A stretch of DNA of 64,000 nucleotides from JBGANR01 sp044222225 (lineage in GTDB: Bacteria > Actinomycetota > Actinomycetes > Mycobacteriales > Mycobacteriaceae): positions 1 through 64,000 of the forward strand of contig JBGANR010000010.1 in assembly GCA_044222225.1 (NCBI GenBank), in the 5' to 3' direction. The position numbers were made by a program, and so were the translations under genes. The notes under the pieces were generated by a model. The model saw nothing but the letters and a program-made list of their open reading frames with translations. It was not told the origin of the DNA and did no database searches. This document shows, one piece after another, positions 19,380-27,675 of this stretch. Within the stretch, counting starts at the first letter, position 1. Every line of letters begins with the position of its first letter.

Positions 19380-19418
19380 GCTTGCGGAACCGACCCCCAT
19401 CATGAGGAGCACACGCGC

Positions 19419-19658
19419 GTGGCCAAGGTAGTCGTGGACGTCATGCCCAAGGCGGAGATCCTGGATCCCCAGGGACAGGCCATCGTCGGAGCGCTCGGCC
19501 GCCTCGGCTTCGACGGCGTCGCGGACGTCCGGCAGGGCAAGCGCTTCGAGCTGGAGATCGCCGGCGACGTCGACGACGCCGCGCTGGACAGGATCGCCTC
19601 GGAGTTGCTGGCCAACACCGTCATCGAGGACTACGTCGTGCGGCGGGTCGCCGAATGA
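19419..19658 (+). CDS. purS: FGAM synthetase PurS subunit
   Basis: A 79-residue protein of the PurS family, the small bridging subunit of three-part formylglycinamidine ribonucleotide synthetase (PurSQL). The opening KVVVDVMPKAEILDPQGQAI and the middle FDGVADVRQGKRFEL are diagnostic. PurS helps assemble PurL with PurQ and channel ammonia. Start: GTG with a GAGGAG site 9 nt upstream. Its stop overlaps the purQ ATG. The large subunit gene purL is 4.7 kb downstream on the same strand. Confidence 0.95.
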   Translation: MAKVVVDVMPKAEILDPQGQAIVGALGRLGFDGVADVRQGKRFELEIAGDVDDAALDRIASELLANTVIEDYVVRRVAE

Positions 19659-20332
19659 CCGCACGCATCGGCGTCATCACCTTCCCGGGCACGCTCGACG
19701 ACGTCGACGCCGCCCGGGCCGTCCGGATCGCGGGCGGTGAGGCCGTCGCCCTGTGGCACGGCGACGACGATCTCTCGGGCGTCGACGCCGTGGTCGTTCC
19801 CGGCGGTTTCTCCTACGGCGACTACCTGCGTGCCGGCGCCATCGCGCGGTTCTCGCCGGTGATGCGGGCCGTCGTCGACGCCGCGCGCGGCGGGATGCCG
19901 ACGCTCGGCATCTGCAACGGCTTCCAGGTGCTGTGCGAGGCCGGGCTGCTGCCGGGTGCGCTGACCCGCAACGAGGGGCTGCACTTCCTGTGCCGCGACC
20001 ACTGGCTGCGTGTCGACGCGACGAACACCGCCTGGACCAGTCGTTACGAGCCGGGCGCCGAGATCCTCGTGCCGCTCAAGTCGGGCGAGGGGCGCTACGT
20101 CGCGTCCGAGGCGGTGCTCGACGAGCTCGAGGGGGAGGGCCGGGTCGCGTTCCGCTACGTCGGCGGCAACCCGAACGGCTCGGCCCGCGACATCGCCGGC
20201 ATCGCCAGCGCGGACGGCCGCATCGTCGGCCTCATGCCGCATCCCGAGCACGCCACCGAGCCGCTCACGGGGCCCAGCGACGACGGTCTCGGGCTGTTCT
20301 ATTCGGCGCTCGACGCGGTGCTTGCGGTGTAG
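19655..20332 (+). CDS. purQ: FGAM synthetase glutaminase subunit PurQ
   Basis: A 225-residue class I glutamine amidotransferase that supplies ammonia to PurL. The nucleophile is Cys87 in GICNGFQVL, and the His/Glu pair lies in PHPEHATEP near residue 195; VVPGGFSYGDYLRAGAIAR holds the oxyanion region. Length is typical. It is coupled to purS by an ATGA overlap and followed by a strong hairpin, so purSQ is a two-gene operon. Confidence 0.97.
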   Translation: MTARIGVITFPGTLDDVDAARAVRIAGGEAVALWHGDDDLSGVDAVVVPGGFSYGDYLRAGAIARFSPVMRAVVDAARGGMPTLGICNGFQVLCEAGLLPGALTRNEGLHFLCRDHWLRVDATNTAWTSRYEPGAEILVPLKSGEGRYVASEAVLDELEGEGRVAFRYVGGNPNGSARDIAGIASADGRIVGLMPHPEHATEPLTGPSDDGLGLFYSALDAVLAV

Positions 20333-20349
20333 CGCCTTTCTGCACCCGC

Positions 20350-20386
20350 ACGACGCCCGCCGGACTGAAGGTCCGGCGGGCGTCGT
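20350..20386 (+). terminator. Hairpin terminator after purQ
   Basis: Perfect 16-bp arms beginning ACGACGCCCGCCGGAC with a 5-nt loop TGAAG, 17 nt after the purQ stop. Confidence 0.8.
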
Positions 20387-20389
20387 CGT

Positions 20390-20835
20390 TGTGTGATCGT
20401 TCGGCGTGTTGGTCGGCTGTGGGGTTGTCATCGGCTGGATGGTCTAGGCCGATCGGTGGATATCTGGCGATGCTGCGCTGTCGTCGCGCGGGGTCGACAG
20501 GGCGTTGACAGGTGTTTGTGACCTGCGACGATTCGACGTCCGACCAGTGTCCTCGTCGCGAGTCCGGAAGTGATTCGGTGCTCTTGCCCTCGGGTATGGC
20601 GAGGGACCGATCCGCGGCGGTCGCTGCCGACCGCCGTCGGTACCCGTGTCGACGATCAGGTGTCCGGGTGCGGGGCCGATGTCATTTGTGCTTTCGATAC
20701 CGGCTTGTCGATTCTGTGTGCCGCCACCGTCGATCGGCTTCGATCAGTACGGCCGGACGTGATCGGTCCTTCGCCACGGGCGGCGCGGGACCGACACGTT
20801 CGGGAAGGGAACGTCGAGGTCGGATACCCGAGCGA
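20390..20835. other. 446-bp gap with no supported gene
   Basis: Between the purQ terminator and the aminopeptidase promoter I see no convincing gene. Short open frames (for example 20512-20838) have no family resemblance, no ribosome-binding site and unlikely composition. The stretch holds a TTGACA (20505-20510), a small hairpin GGCGGTCG-CTGC-CGACCGCC (20616-20635), and looks somewhat less G+C-rich than the genes around it. A decayed gene or an untranslated RNA is possible. Confidence 0.4.
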
Positions 20836-20841
20836 TAACCT
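20836..20841 (+). promoter_or_regulatory. -10 element of the M18 aminopeptidase gene
   Basis: TAACCT is followed after 8 nt by the ATG at 20850, consistent with a leaderless transcript; this favours that ATG over the TTG at 20841. Confidence 0.45.
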
Positions 20842-20849
20842 TGACGACC

Positions 20850-22115
20850 ATGACCTCAGCGACCGCCGCCGGCCTCTGCGAGTTCGTCGACGCCTCGCCG
20901 TCGCCGTTCCACGTCTGCGCGACCATCGCCGCCGAGCTGCGGACGGCCGGCTTCGTCGAGGTGGACGAGAAGCAGCGGTTTCCCACCGAGCCCGGGCTGT
21001 ACTACGTGCGACGCGGCGGCTCGCTCATCGCGTGGGAGGACCACGACGAGGCGCGCGGCTTCCGCGTCGTCGGCGGCCACACGGACAGCCCGAACCTGCG
21101 TGTCAAGCAGCGGCCGGAGCTGACGTCGGCCGGGCTCGCCGTCGTCGGGCTGGAACCGTACGGTGGCGCCTGGCTCAACTCGTGGCTCGACCGCGACCTC
21201 GGGCTCTCCGGACGCGTCGCCGTGCGCGGTGACGGCGACGCCCCGCGTGAGGTGCTCGTGCGGATCGACGAGCCGGTGCTGCGGGTGCCGCAGCTGGCCA
21301 TCCACCTCTCGGCCGATCGCAAGGGCGTCGAGCTCGATCCGCAGCGGCACGTCAACGCCCTGTGGTCGACGACCGGCGCCACCGGCTTCCTCGACGTCGT
21401 CGCCGACGCCGCGGACGTCGACGTCCCCGATCTGCTCGGTTGGGAACTGATGACCCACGACCTGGCGCCCAGCTCGGTGGTCGGCGTCGATCGCGATCTC
21501 GTCTCGGCGCCGCGGCTCGACAACCAGGGCACCTGCTACGCGGGGTTGCGGGCACTGCTCGACATCGTCGACGACCCGGGCGGGCCGCGCGCGCTCCTCG
21601 CGCTCTTCGACCACGAGGAGGTGGGCAGCGGCTCCGAGCGCGGCGCGGCGTCGACCTTCCTGCTCACCGTGCTGGAGCGGATCGTCGCGGCGGGCGGTGG
21701 CGACCGGGAGGACCTGCACGCCGAACTCGCCGCGAGCGCGGTGGCGTCCGGAGACATGGCGCACGCTACGCACCCGAACTATCCGGAGCGGCACGAACCC
21801 GCGCACCACATCGAGCTCGGCGGCGGGCCGGTGCTCAAGGTCAACCAGAACCTGCGCTACGCGTCCGACGCGATGGGCGAGGCGCTTTTCGCGCTGGCCT
21901 GCGAGCAGGCGGGCGTCGACCTGCAGCGCTACGTCCACCGCGCCGACCTGCCGTGCGGCTCGACGATCGGGCCCATCACGGCCATGCGCACCGGGGTGAC
22001 GACCGTCGACGTCGGCGCCGCCCAGCTGGCCATGCATTCGGCCCGCGAGGTGATGGCCGCGGCGGACGTGCCGGCCTATTCGAAGGCGCTGGCGGCGTTT
22101 CTGTCGCCGCTGTAG
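20850..22115 (+). CDS. pepC: M18-family aminopeptidase
   Basis: A 421-residue zinc metallo-aminopeptidase of family M18 (aspartyl aminopeptidase/Ape1 type), acting on N-terminal residues of peptides in the cytoplasm. Metal ligands and catalytic residues are visible in VVGGHTDSPNL (His/Asp), SAPRLDNQGTCYAG (Asp), LLALFDHEEVGSGSERGA (Glu-Glu) and DVGAAQLAMHSARE (His). Length is normal. Its place between purQ and purL matches pepC (Rv0800) of M. tuberculosis. The vapBC-type pair lies directly downstream on the other strand. Confidence 0.95.
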   Translation: MTSATAAGLCEFVDASPSPFHVCATIAAELRTAGFVEVDEKQRFPTEPGLYYVRRGGSLIAWEDHDEARGFRVVGGHTDSPNLRVKQRPELTSAGLAVVGLEPYGGAWLNSWLDRDLGLSGRVAVRGDGDAPREVLVRIDEPVLRVPQLAIHLSADRKGVELDPQRHVNALWSTTGATGFLDVVADAADVDVPDLLGWELMTHDLAPSSVVGVDRDLVSAPRLDNQGTCYAGLRALLDIVDDPGGPRALLALFDHEEVGSGSERGAASTFLLTVLERIVAAGGGDREDLHAELAASAVASGDMAHATHPNYPERHEPAHHIELGGGPVLKVNQNLRYASDAMGEALFALACEQAGVDLQRYVHRADLPCGSTIGPITAMRTGVTTVDVGAAQLAMHSAREVMAAADVPAYSKALAAFLSPL

Positions 22116-22170
22116 CCGAGGCGGTCGCCGAGCAGGCGCGACGGCACGCGGCGTGCGGGCGCCCCCACCG

Positions 22171-22584
22171 CTAGTCGTTGAACGGGTTGAGCAGCCGTAC
22201 CGGCAGGCCTTCGAAGTCTCGGACGTTGCGGGTGACGAGTGTCATTCGGTTCACGACAGCGGTCGCGGCCAGGAGCGTGTCGATCACCGGGCGGGAGCGG
22301 TCGGCGCTGAAGGAGCCCCAGCACAAGGCGACATCGTCGTCGACCGGGAGGATTCTGGAGTCGAAGCGATCCCGGACGGCCTCCGTCCAGCGTGCTAAAG
22401 CGTCCGCACGAGCGGTGTCCCGGGTGCGTAGTCGGGTGATCCCGCGTTCTATCTCGCCCAAGGTGAGAACGGAGAGATAGAGCGATTCGTCCGCGACGGT
22501 GTGCCACCATCGATCGACGGTCGGCGCTCGTCGCGTCCGTTGAAGTTCGGAGATGACGTTCGTGTCGAGCAGAAGGCGCGTCAT
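22171..22584 (-). CDS. vapC: VapC-like PIN-domain toxin
   Basis: A 137-residue PIN-domain ribonuclease. The acidic metal site is visible as LLLDTNVISEL (Asp near residue 6), GEIERGI (Glu near 43), VIDTLLAATA (Asp near 98) and VTRNVRDFEG (Asp near 118). Such toxins cleave tRNA or rRNA unless bound by the antitoxin. The ATG overlaps the stop of the Phd-like antitoxin by four bases, so they form a standard type II pair. All catalytic residues are present, so the toxin is probably functional. Phylogenetically it may belong to the FitB-like PIN group. Confidence 0.9.
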   Translation of the reverse strand: MTRLLLDTNVISELQRTRRAPTVDRWWHTVADESLYLSVLTLGEIERGITRLRTRDTARADALARWTEAVRDRFDSRILPVDDDVALCWGSFSADRSRPVIDTLLAATAVVNRMTLVTRNVRDFEGLPVRLLNPFND

Positions 22585-22838
22585 CCGTCGAACAGCCCGG
22601 CCGTTCGATCTCGCTCGGTGGTGCGAGCCGGAATATCGAATTCGTCCGGCCAGGGCGCGGATTCCAAGAGATCTTTCAGGCCGGTCGTGGCATGGGTCAA
22701 CTGCCGATAGCGGGCCATGTCGATGACCACCGCGACGTCCTGGCCGTGCCGGGTGATGACTTGAGGATCGCCGGTCTCGGCGGCGCGAACCAACTCGCTG
22801 AAGCGTTGCTTCGCCGATTGAAGCTGCCAACTGGACAT
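22581..22838 (-). CDS. Phd/YefM-family antitoxin
   Basis: An 85-residue antitoxin. The N-terminal DNA-binding fold shows WQLQSAKQRFSELVRAAETGDPQVITRHGQDVAVVID, the classic Phd/YefM pattern; residues about 55-85 are the disordered tail that would wrap the PIN toxin. It overlaps the toxin ATG. A palindrome 32-46 nt upstream is the likely autoregulatory operator. Confidence 0.9.
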   Translation of the reverse strand: MSSWQLQSAKQRFSELVRAAETGDPQVITRHGQDVAVVIDMARYRQLTHATTGLKDLLESAPWPDEFDIPARTTERDRTAGLFDG

Positions 22839-22869
22839 GTCGCCACGGTAGACGTCAGGTCACAGTCTG

Positions 22870-22884
22870 TCTAGTCTGACTAGA
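22870..22884. promoter_or_regulatory. Palindromic operator of the toxin-antitoxin pair
   Basis: TCTAGT-CTG-ACTAGA is a perfect 15-bp palindrome, 32 bp before the antitoxin start, where a Phd-type repressor and its toxin would bind to autoregulate. Confidence 0.55.
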
Positions 22885-22885
22885 T

Positions 22886-22909
22886 GATTGATTCCGGAAG
22901 GGATCAATC
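22886..22909 (-). terminator. Hairpin after the beta-propeller gene
   Basis: GATTGAT / ATCAATC arms with a 10-nt loop, 76 nt beyond the stop of the minus-strand propeller gene; probably its terminator. Confidence 0.4.
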
Positions 22910-22984
22910 GGCGCCTGGCTCTGACCATCCGGCGACCAGATGCGGCGCGGACGTCGCACTTCATCGGGGAGCGTCTGCGGTAGG

Positions 22985-24235
22985 TCAGCCGTAGACGGTG
23001 ACGCCGAGCCCGTCGATCCCGACGATCCGGCCCCCGATCTCCCGTGGCGCGCCGGTGGCGGGGGCGGAGAAGGCGAGCCGGCCGCTGGAGACGTCGTAGC
23101 CGCGCAGTTGCTGGGTCGAGTCGTCGAACACGACGATGCGTCCGCTCGCACTGCCGACGCAGCTCGGTGCCAGCTGGTACGGCAGTGTGCCGACCTGCCG
23201 CCCGGTGACGACGTCGAGCACCTTGAACCCGGGCCCGTCGCCGGCCTTCTGCGCGACGGCGACGTACGCGCCGCAGACGAAGCTGTTCGACTTGGACGTC
23301 TCGTCGTCGCCGATGTTCCACAGTGGACGCCCGGTCGCCGGGTCGAAGCCCTCGTACTCGCCGCGGGTGTACTGCCAGACGTCGGGGGAGTCGAGGGCGA
23401 GCACGGGCCGGACGCCGACGCCGTCGACCGGTGCGGAGTTCGGCATCCGGGTGCGTCGGTCGCCGTTGCGGTCGAGGAACTCGACCTCGCGGGCCGTCCG
23501 CTTGTGGACGACGACGCCGTCGGGATGGACGCTGATCGAGCAGTCGTCGCAGCGGTAGCGGTCCTCGCCGGTGGCCGGGTCGAGCAGCTGCATGCCGAGG
23601 TCGCCGACGCGCACGGCGAGCACTCCGTCGCGCACCTCGGGGACGACGTCGGCGTCGAAGCGCCGCGTCCACCGCACGGCGCCGGCGCGATCGGTCCTGC
23701 TCAGCACGTGCTCGGACCCGCCGCCGGTCGCCCGGTAGAAGTCCTCGCCGTCGGCGGCGATCGTGCGGGTGTCGAGCAACTCGCCGCGGGCGGTGACGGC
23801 GCCGTCGGTGTCGATCAGCCGGAAGCCGGACGCCGCGTCGTCACCGGGGATGTCGACGGCGCAGCCGGTGACGCCGCCGCGGCCGAGCGCACAGCCGCCC
23901 TGCCCGGCGTCGACGGGCCGCGGCCAGCGCGCGGTGCCGGTGCGTGCGTCGATGAGCTGGAAACTGTTGCCGATTCCCTGTGTGACCTGCAGCAACCACA
24001 GGTCGCCCGCGGTGGCCGCCACCCGGACGCTGCCGGTCTGATCGTCGTCGAGCAGCATGCCCTGCGCGTTGAACTGCCACCGCACCTGTGCGTCGCGCGC
24101 CGCGATGAGCAGCCCGGCGTCGTCGCGGCGCTGCGGCGGATCCCCCCACAGGACGACGCCGCCGACCGCGACGAGCGCCGTGGCGGCGAGCAGCGTGAGC
24201 AGAGCGGTCCAGCGGCTGCTTCTCCGGCGGGTCAT
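22985..24235 (-). CDS. Membrane-anchored PQQ-like beta-propeller protein
   Basis: A 416-residue protein with a basic N-terminus and one hydrophobic segment (about residues 11-30), which probably anchors it outside the membrane. The rest is repeated blades of the form FQLIDARTGTARW, MQLLDPATGEDRYRC, EGFDPATGRPLWNIG and FKVLDVVTGRQVG, i.e. a PQQ/WD-like propeller; catalytic PQQ ligands are not evident. Several paired cysteines (for example CDDC near 215) suggest disulfides. It stands alone, divergent from purL. Function unknown; related proteins in this order are annotated only as PQQ-binding-like. Confidence 0.78.
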   Translation of the reverse strand: MTRRRSSRWTALLTLLAATALVAVGGVVLWGDPPQRRDDAGLLIAARDAQVRWQFNAQGMLLDDDQTGSVRVAATAGDLWLLQVTQGIGNSFQLIDARTGTARWPRPVDAGQGGCALGRGGVTGCAVDIPGDDAASGFRLIDTDGAVTARGELLDTRTIAADGEDFYRATGGGSEHVLSRTDRAGAVRWTRRFDADVVPEVRDGVLAVRVGDLGMQLLDPATGEDRYRCDDCSISVHPDGVVVHKRTAREVEFLDRNGDRRTRMPNSAPVDGVGVRPVLALDSPDVWQYTRGEYEGFDPATGRPLWNIGDDETSKSNSFVCGAYVAVAQKAGDGPGFKVLDVVTGRQVGTLPYQLAPSCVGSASGRIVVFDDSTQQLRGYDVSSGRLAFSAPATGAPREIGGRIVGIDGLGVTVYG

Positions 24236-24313
24236 GTGACCAGTGAACTAGATCGCGGCCGGGCCGCGGAAGCCCGCTCCCCGGTCGGCCTCGGCCCCGG
24301 CCCCGCGCTCGCA

Positions 24314-24319
24314 TAGAAT
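24314..24319 (+). promoter_or_regulatory. -10 element of purL
   Basis: TAGAAT stands 8 nt before the purL GTG at 24328 with only pyrimidine-rich sequence between, i.e. a probable leaderless start. Confidence 0.5.
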
Positions 24320-24327
24320 CTCTCCAC

Positions 24328-26616
24328 GTGACCGTGCAGGTAGACACCGTTTCCCATGCCGCCTCCACTCCCGATGCGCCGCAGCCGTTCGCCGAGCTGG
24401 GCCTGAAGGACGACGAATACCAGCGGATCCGCGAGATCCTGGGCCGTCGCCCGACGGACGCCGAGCTGGCGATGTACTCGGTGATGTGGTCCGAGCACTG
24501 CTCGTACAAGTCCTCCAAGGTGCATCTGCGCTACTTCGGAGAGACGACCACCGACGAGATGCGGGCCGCGATGCTCGCCGGAATCGGTGAGAACGCCGGC
24601 GTCGTCGACATCGGCGACGGCTGGGCCGTCACCTTCAAGGTCGAATCCCACAACCACCCGTCGTACGTCGAGCCGTACCAGGGCGCCGCGACCGGCGTCG
24701 GCGGCATCGTCCGGGACATCATGGCGATGGGGGCGCGGCCGATCGCCGTCATGGACCAGTTGCGGTTCGGGCCGCTCGACGGGCCGGACACGCCGCGCGT
24801 CGTCGACGGCGTCGTGCGGGGCGTCGGCGGCTACGGCAACTCGCTCGGCCTGCCGAACATCGGCGGCGAGACGGTGTTCGACGCGTCGTACACGGGGAAC
24901 CCGCTGGTCAACGCCCTGTGCGCCGGTGTGCTGCGGGTCGAGGACCTCAAGCTGGCGTTCGCCTCGGGCGCGGGCAACAAGATCATCCTGTTCGGCGCGC
25001 GCACCGGCCTCGACGGCATCGGCGGTGTCTCCGTGCTCGCCTCGGAGACCTTCGACGACTCCGCCGGCAAGCGCAAGAAGCTCCCCGCCGTGCAGGTGGG
25101 CGATCCGTTCACCGAGAAGGTGCTCATCGAGTGCTGCCTCGAGCTGTACGCGGCGGGCGTCGTCGTCGGCATTCAGGACCTCGGCGGCGCCGGCCTCTCG
25201 TGCGCCACGAGCGAGCTCGCGTCCGCCGGTGACGGCGGCATGCAGATCTACCTCGAGCGCGTCCCGATGCGGGCCGAGGGGATGACGCCGGCCGAGGTGC
25301 TCTCCAGTGAGTCGCAGGAGCGGATGTGTGCGGTGGTCGCGCCGGAGCACGTCGACCGCTTCTACGAGATCTGCCGCAAGTGGGACGTCCTGGCCACCGA
25401 CATCGGCGAGGTCACCGAGGGCGAGCGGCTGCAGATCACCTGGCACGGCGAGACCGTCGTCGACGTCCCGCCGCGGACCGTCGCCCACGAGGGGCCGGTC
25501 TACGAGCGCCCGGTCGCTCGGCCCGACGCGCAGGACGACGTCATCGCCGCGACGACGGCCGGGCTGGCGCGTCCGCAGACGTCCGAGGAGCTGCGCGGCA
25601 CGCTGCTGACGCTGCTCGGCTCGGCGCCGCTGTGCAGCCGCAAGTTCATCACCGAGCAGTACGACCGGTACGTGCGCGGCAACACCGTGCTCGCCGAGCA
25701 CGCCGACGGCGGCGTCATCCGCATCGACGAGGAGACCGGACGCGGTATCGCGCTCTCGACGGACGCGTCCGGCCGCTACACCTACCTCGACCCGTACGCC
25801 GGGGCGCAGCTTGCGCTCGCCGAGGCGTACCGCAACGTCGCCGTCACCGGCGCGACGCCGAAGGCCGTCACCAACTGCCTCAACTTCGGCAGCCCCGAGG
25901 ACCCGGCCGTCATGTGGCAGTTCCAGCAGGCCGTGCGCGGCCTCGCCGACGGCTGTGCGCAGCTCGGCATCCCCGTGACCGGCGGCAACGTCAGCTTCTA
26001 CAACCAGACCGGGTCGACGGCCATCCTCCCGACGCCGGTCGTGGGCGTGCTCGGCGTCATCGACGACGTCCACCGCCGCATCCCCGTCGGCTTCGGCCGT
26101 GACGCCGGCGAGACGCTCTACCTGCTCGGCGACACCCGCGACGAGTTCGACGGCTCGGCCTGGGCCGAGGTCGTCCACGAGCACCTCGGCGGCGTTCCGC
26201 CGGTCGTCGACCTGGAGCGGGAGCGGCTGCTCGCCGAGATCCTCGCCAGTTCGTCGCGGGACGGCCTCGTCTCCGCCGCCCACGACCTGTCCGAGGGCGG
26301 TCTGGCGCAGGCCGTCGTCGAGGCCGCACTCGCCGGCGAGACCGGCTGCCGCGTGCTGCTGCCCGAGGACGCCGACCCGTTCGTCTGGCTGTTCTCTGAA
26401 TCGGCCGGACGCGTGCTGGTCGCGGTGCCGCGCACCGAGGAGACGCGCTTCGTCGGGATGTGCGCCGCGCGAGGGCTGCCGGCGGTCCGGATCGGCGTCG
26501 TCGACCAGGGCAGCGACGGCGTCGAGGTGCAGGGGCACTTCGCGGTGACGCTGGCCGAGTTGCGCGAGGTGCACGAGGGGACGTTGCCGCGGTACTTCGG
26601 GCACGGGGCCAACTGA
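24328..26616 (+). CDS. purL: FGAM synthetase large subunit PurL
   Basis: A 762-residue small-type PurL, which turns FGAR into FGAM with ATP and the ammonia delivered by PurQ. It has the duplicated AIR-synthase fold. Motifs: WSEHCSYKSSKVHL (residues about 54-67), VESHNHPSYVEPYQGAATGVGG (ATP and substrate site), GGAGLSCATSELAS, and in the second half NCLNFGSPEDP and AHDLSEGGLAQ. Length fits the PurSQL system rather than the 1300-residue fused enzyme, in line with purS and purQ upstream. Monocistronic, with its own promoter and a two-way terminator. Confidence 0.98.
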   Translation: MTVQVDTVSHAASTPDAPQPFAELGLKDDEYQRIREILGRRPTDAELAMYSVMWSEHCSYKSSKVHLRYFGETTTDEMRAAMLAGIGENAGVVDIGDGWAVTFKVESHNHPSYVEPYQGAATGVGGIVRDIMAMGARPIAVMDQLRFGPLDGPDTPRVVDGVVRGVGGYGNSLGLPNIGGETVFDASYTGNPLVNALCAGVLRVEDLKLAFASGAGNKIILFGARTGLDGIGGVSVLASETFDDSAGKRKKLPAVQVGDPFTEKVLIECCLELYAAGVVVGIQDLGGAGLSCATSELASAGDGGMQIYLERVPMRAEGMTPAEVLSSESQERMCAVVAPEHVDRFYEICRKWDVLATDIGEVTEGERLQITWHGETVVDVPPRTVAHEGPVYERPVARPDAQDDVIAATTAGLARPQTSEELRGTLLTLLGSAPLCSRKFITEQYDRYVRGNTVLAEHADGGVIRIDEETGRGIALSTDASGRYTYLDPYAGAQLALAEAYRNVAVTGATPKAVTNCLNFGSPEDPAVMWQFQQAVRGLADGCAQLGIPVTGGNVSFYNQTGSTAILPTPVVGVLGVIDDVHRRIPVGFGRDAGETLYLLGDTRDEFDGSAWAEVVHEHLGGVPPVVDLERERLLAEILASSSRDGLVSAAHDLSEGGLAQAVVEAALAGETGCRVLLPEDADPFVWLFSESAGRVLVAVPRTEETRFVGMCAARGLPAVRIGVVDQGSDGVEVQGHFAVTLAELREVHEGTLPRYFGHGAN

Positions 26617-26687
26617 GGTTCGGTTTCCGGGCCGGGCCGGGCCTCACGCTTTCGTCGTGGGCTTGGGCGGCGTCGTATCGGTCGCCT

Positions 26688-26728
26688 ATACGCATCGTCG
26701 CGACGATTATTGTCGCGACGACGCGTAT
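26688..26728. terminator. Two-way hairpin terminator between purL and an SDR gene
   Basis: 17-nt arms (26688-26704 and 26712-26728, core TCGTCGCGAC) pair with one mismatch around the loop GATTATT, between converging genes. Confidence 0.7.
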
Positions 26729-26750
26729 GGCCTCCCGATATGACGCCGGG

Positions 26751-27455
<705 letters not shown>

Positions 27456-27512
27456 GGATCGACATTGTTCCGGTCGGTGCGGCCCACGTGTAGCGCCCTT
27501 TCGCGTGCCGGG

Positions 27513-27590
27513 TCAAGGGAGGCCCTTGGTGTCCGGCCCGGGTTTTCCGACTCAGGGCCGGGGGTTTTCTGACTCAAGGCGCAACCTTGA
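27513..27590. promoter_or_regulatory. Twin TCAAGG-N5-CCTTGA operators and direct repeats
   Basis: Two 17-bp dyads of the same design, TCAAGG-N5-CCTTGG (27513-27529) and TCAAGG-N5-CCTTGA (27574-27590), lie 61 bp apart. Between them GGGTTTTC-nGACTCA occurs twice with a 22-bp period (27540 and 27562). The region separates the divergent SDR and mscR genes. A dimeric repressor or aldehyde-responsive activator is likely; which one is not encoded next to it. Confidence 0.55.
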
Positions 27591-27675
27591 CCGATACGAG
27601 CTGTGTCGGGGTGGACACAGGCGGGGCCCGCCCCGGAGGATCTGTAGCAAAGCCCGCGATTAAGGAGTCATGCAT

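Noticed and set aside
20512..20838. A 108-codon frame in the purQ-pepC gap
   Set aside because: No ribosome-binding site, no leaderless promoter, low-complexity translation and no recognisable family.
24232..26604. A 790-codon frame antisense to purL
   Set aside because: purL is certain; the antisense product has no family likeness and typical shadow composition.
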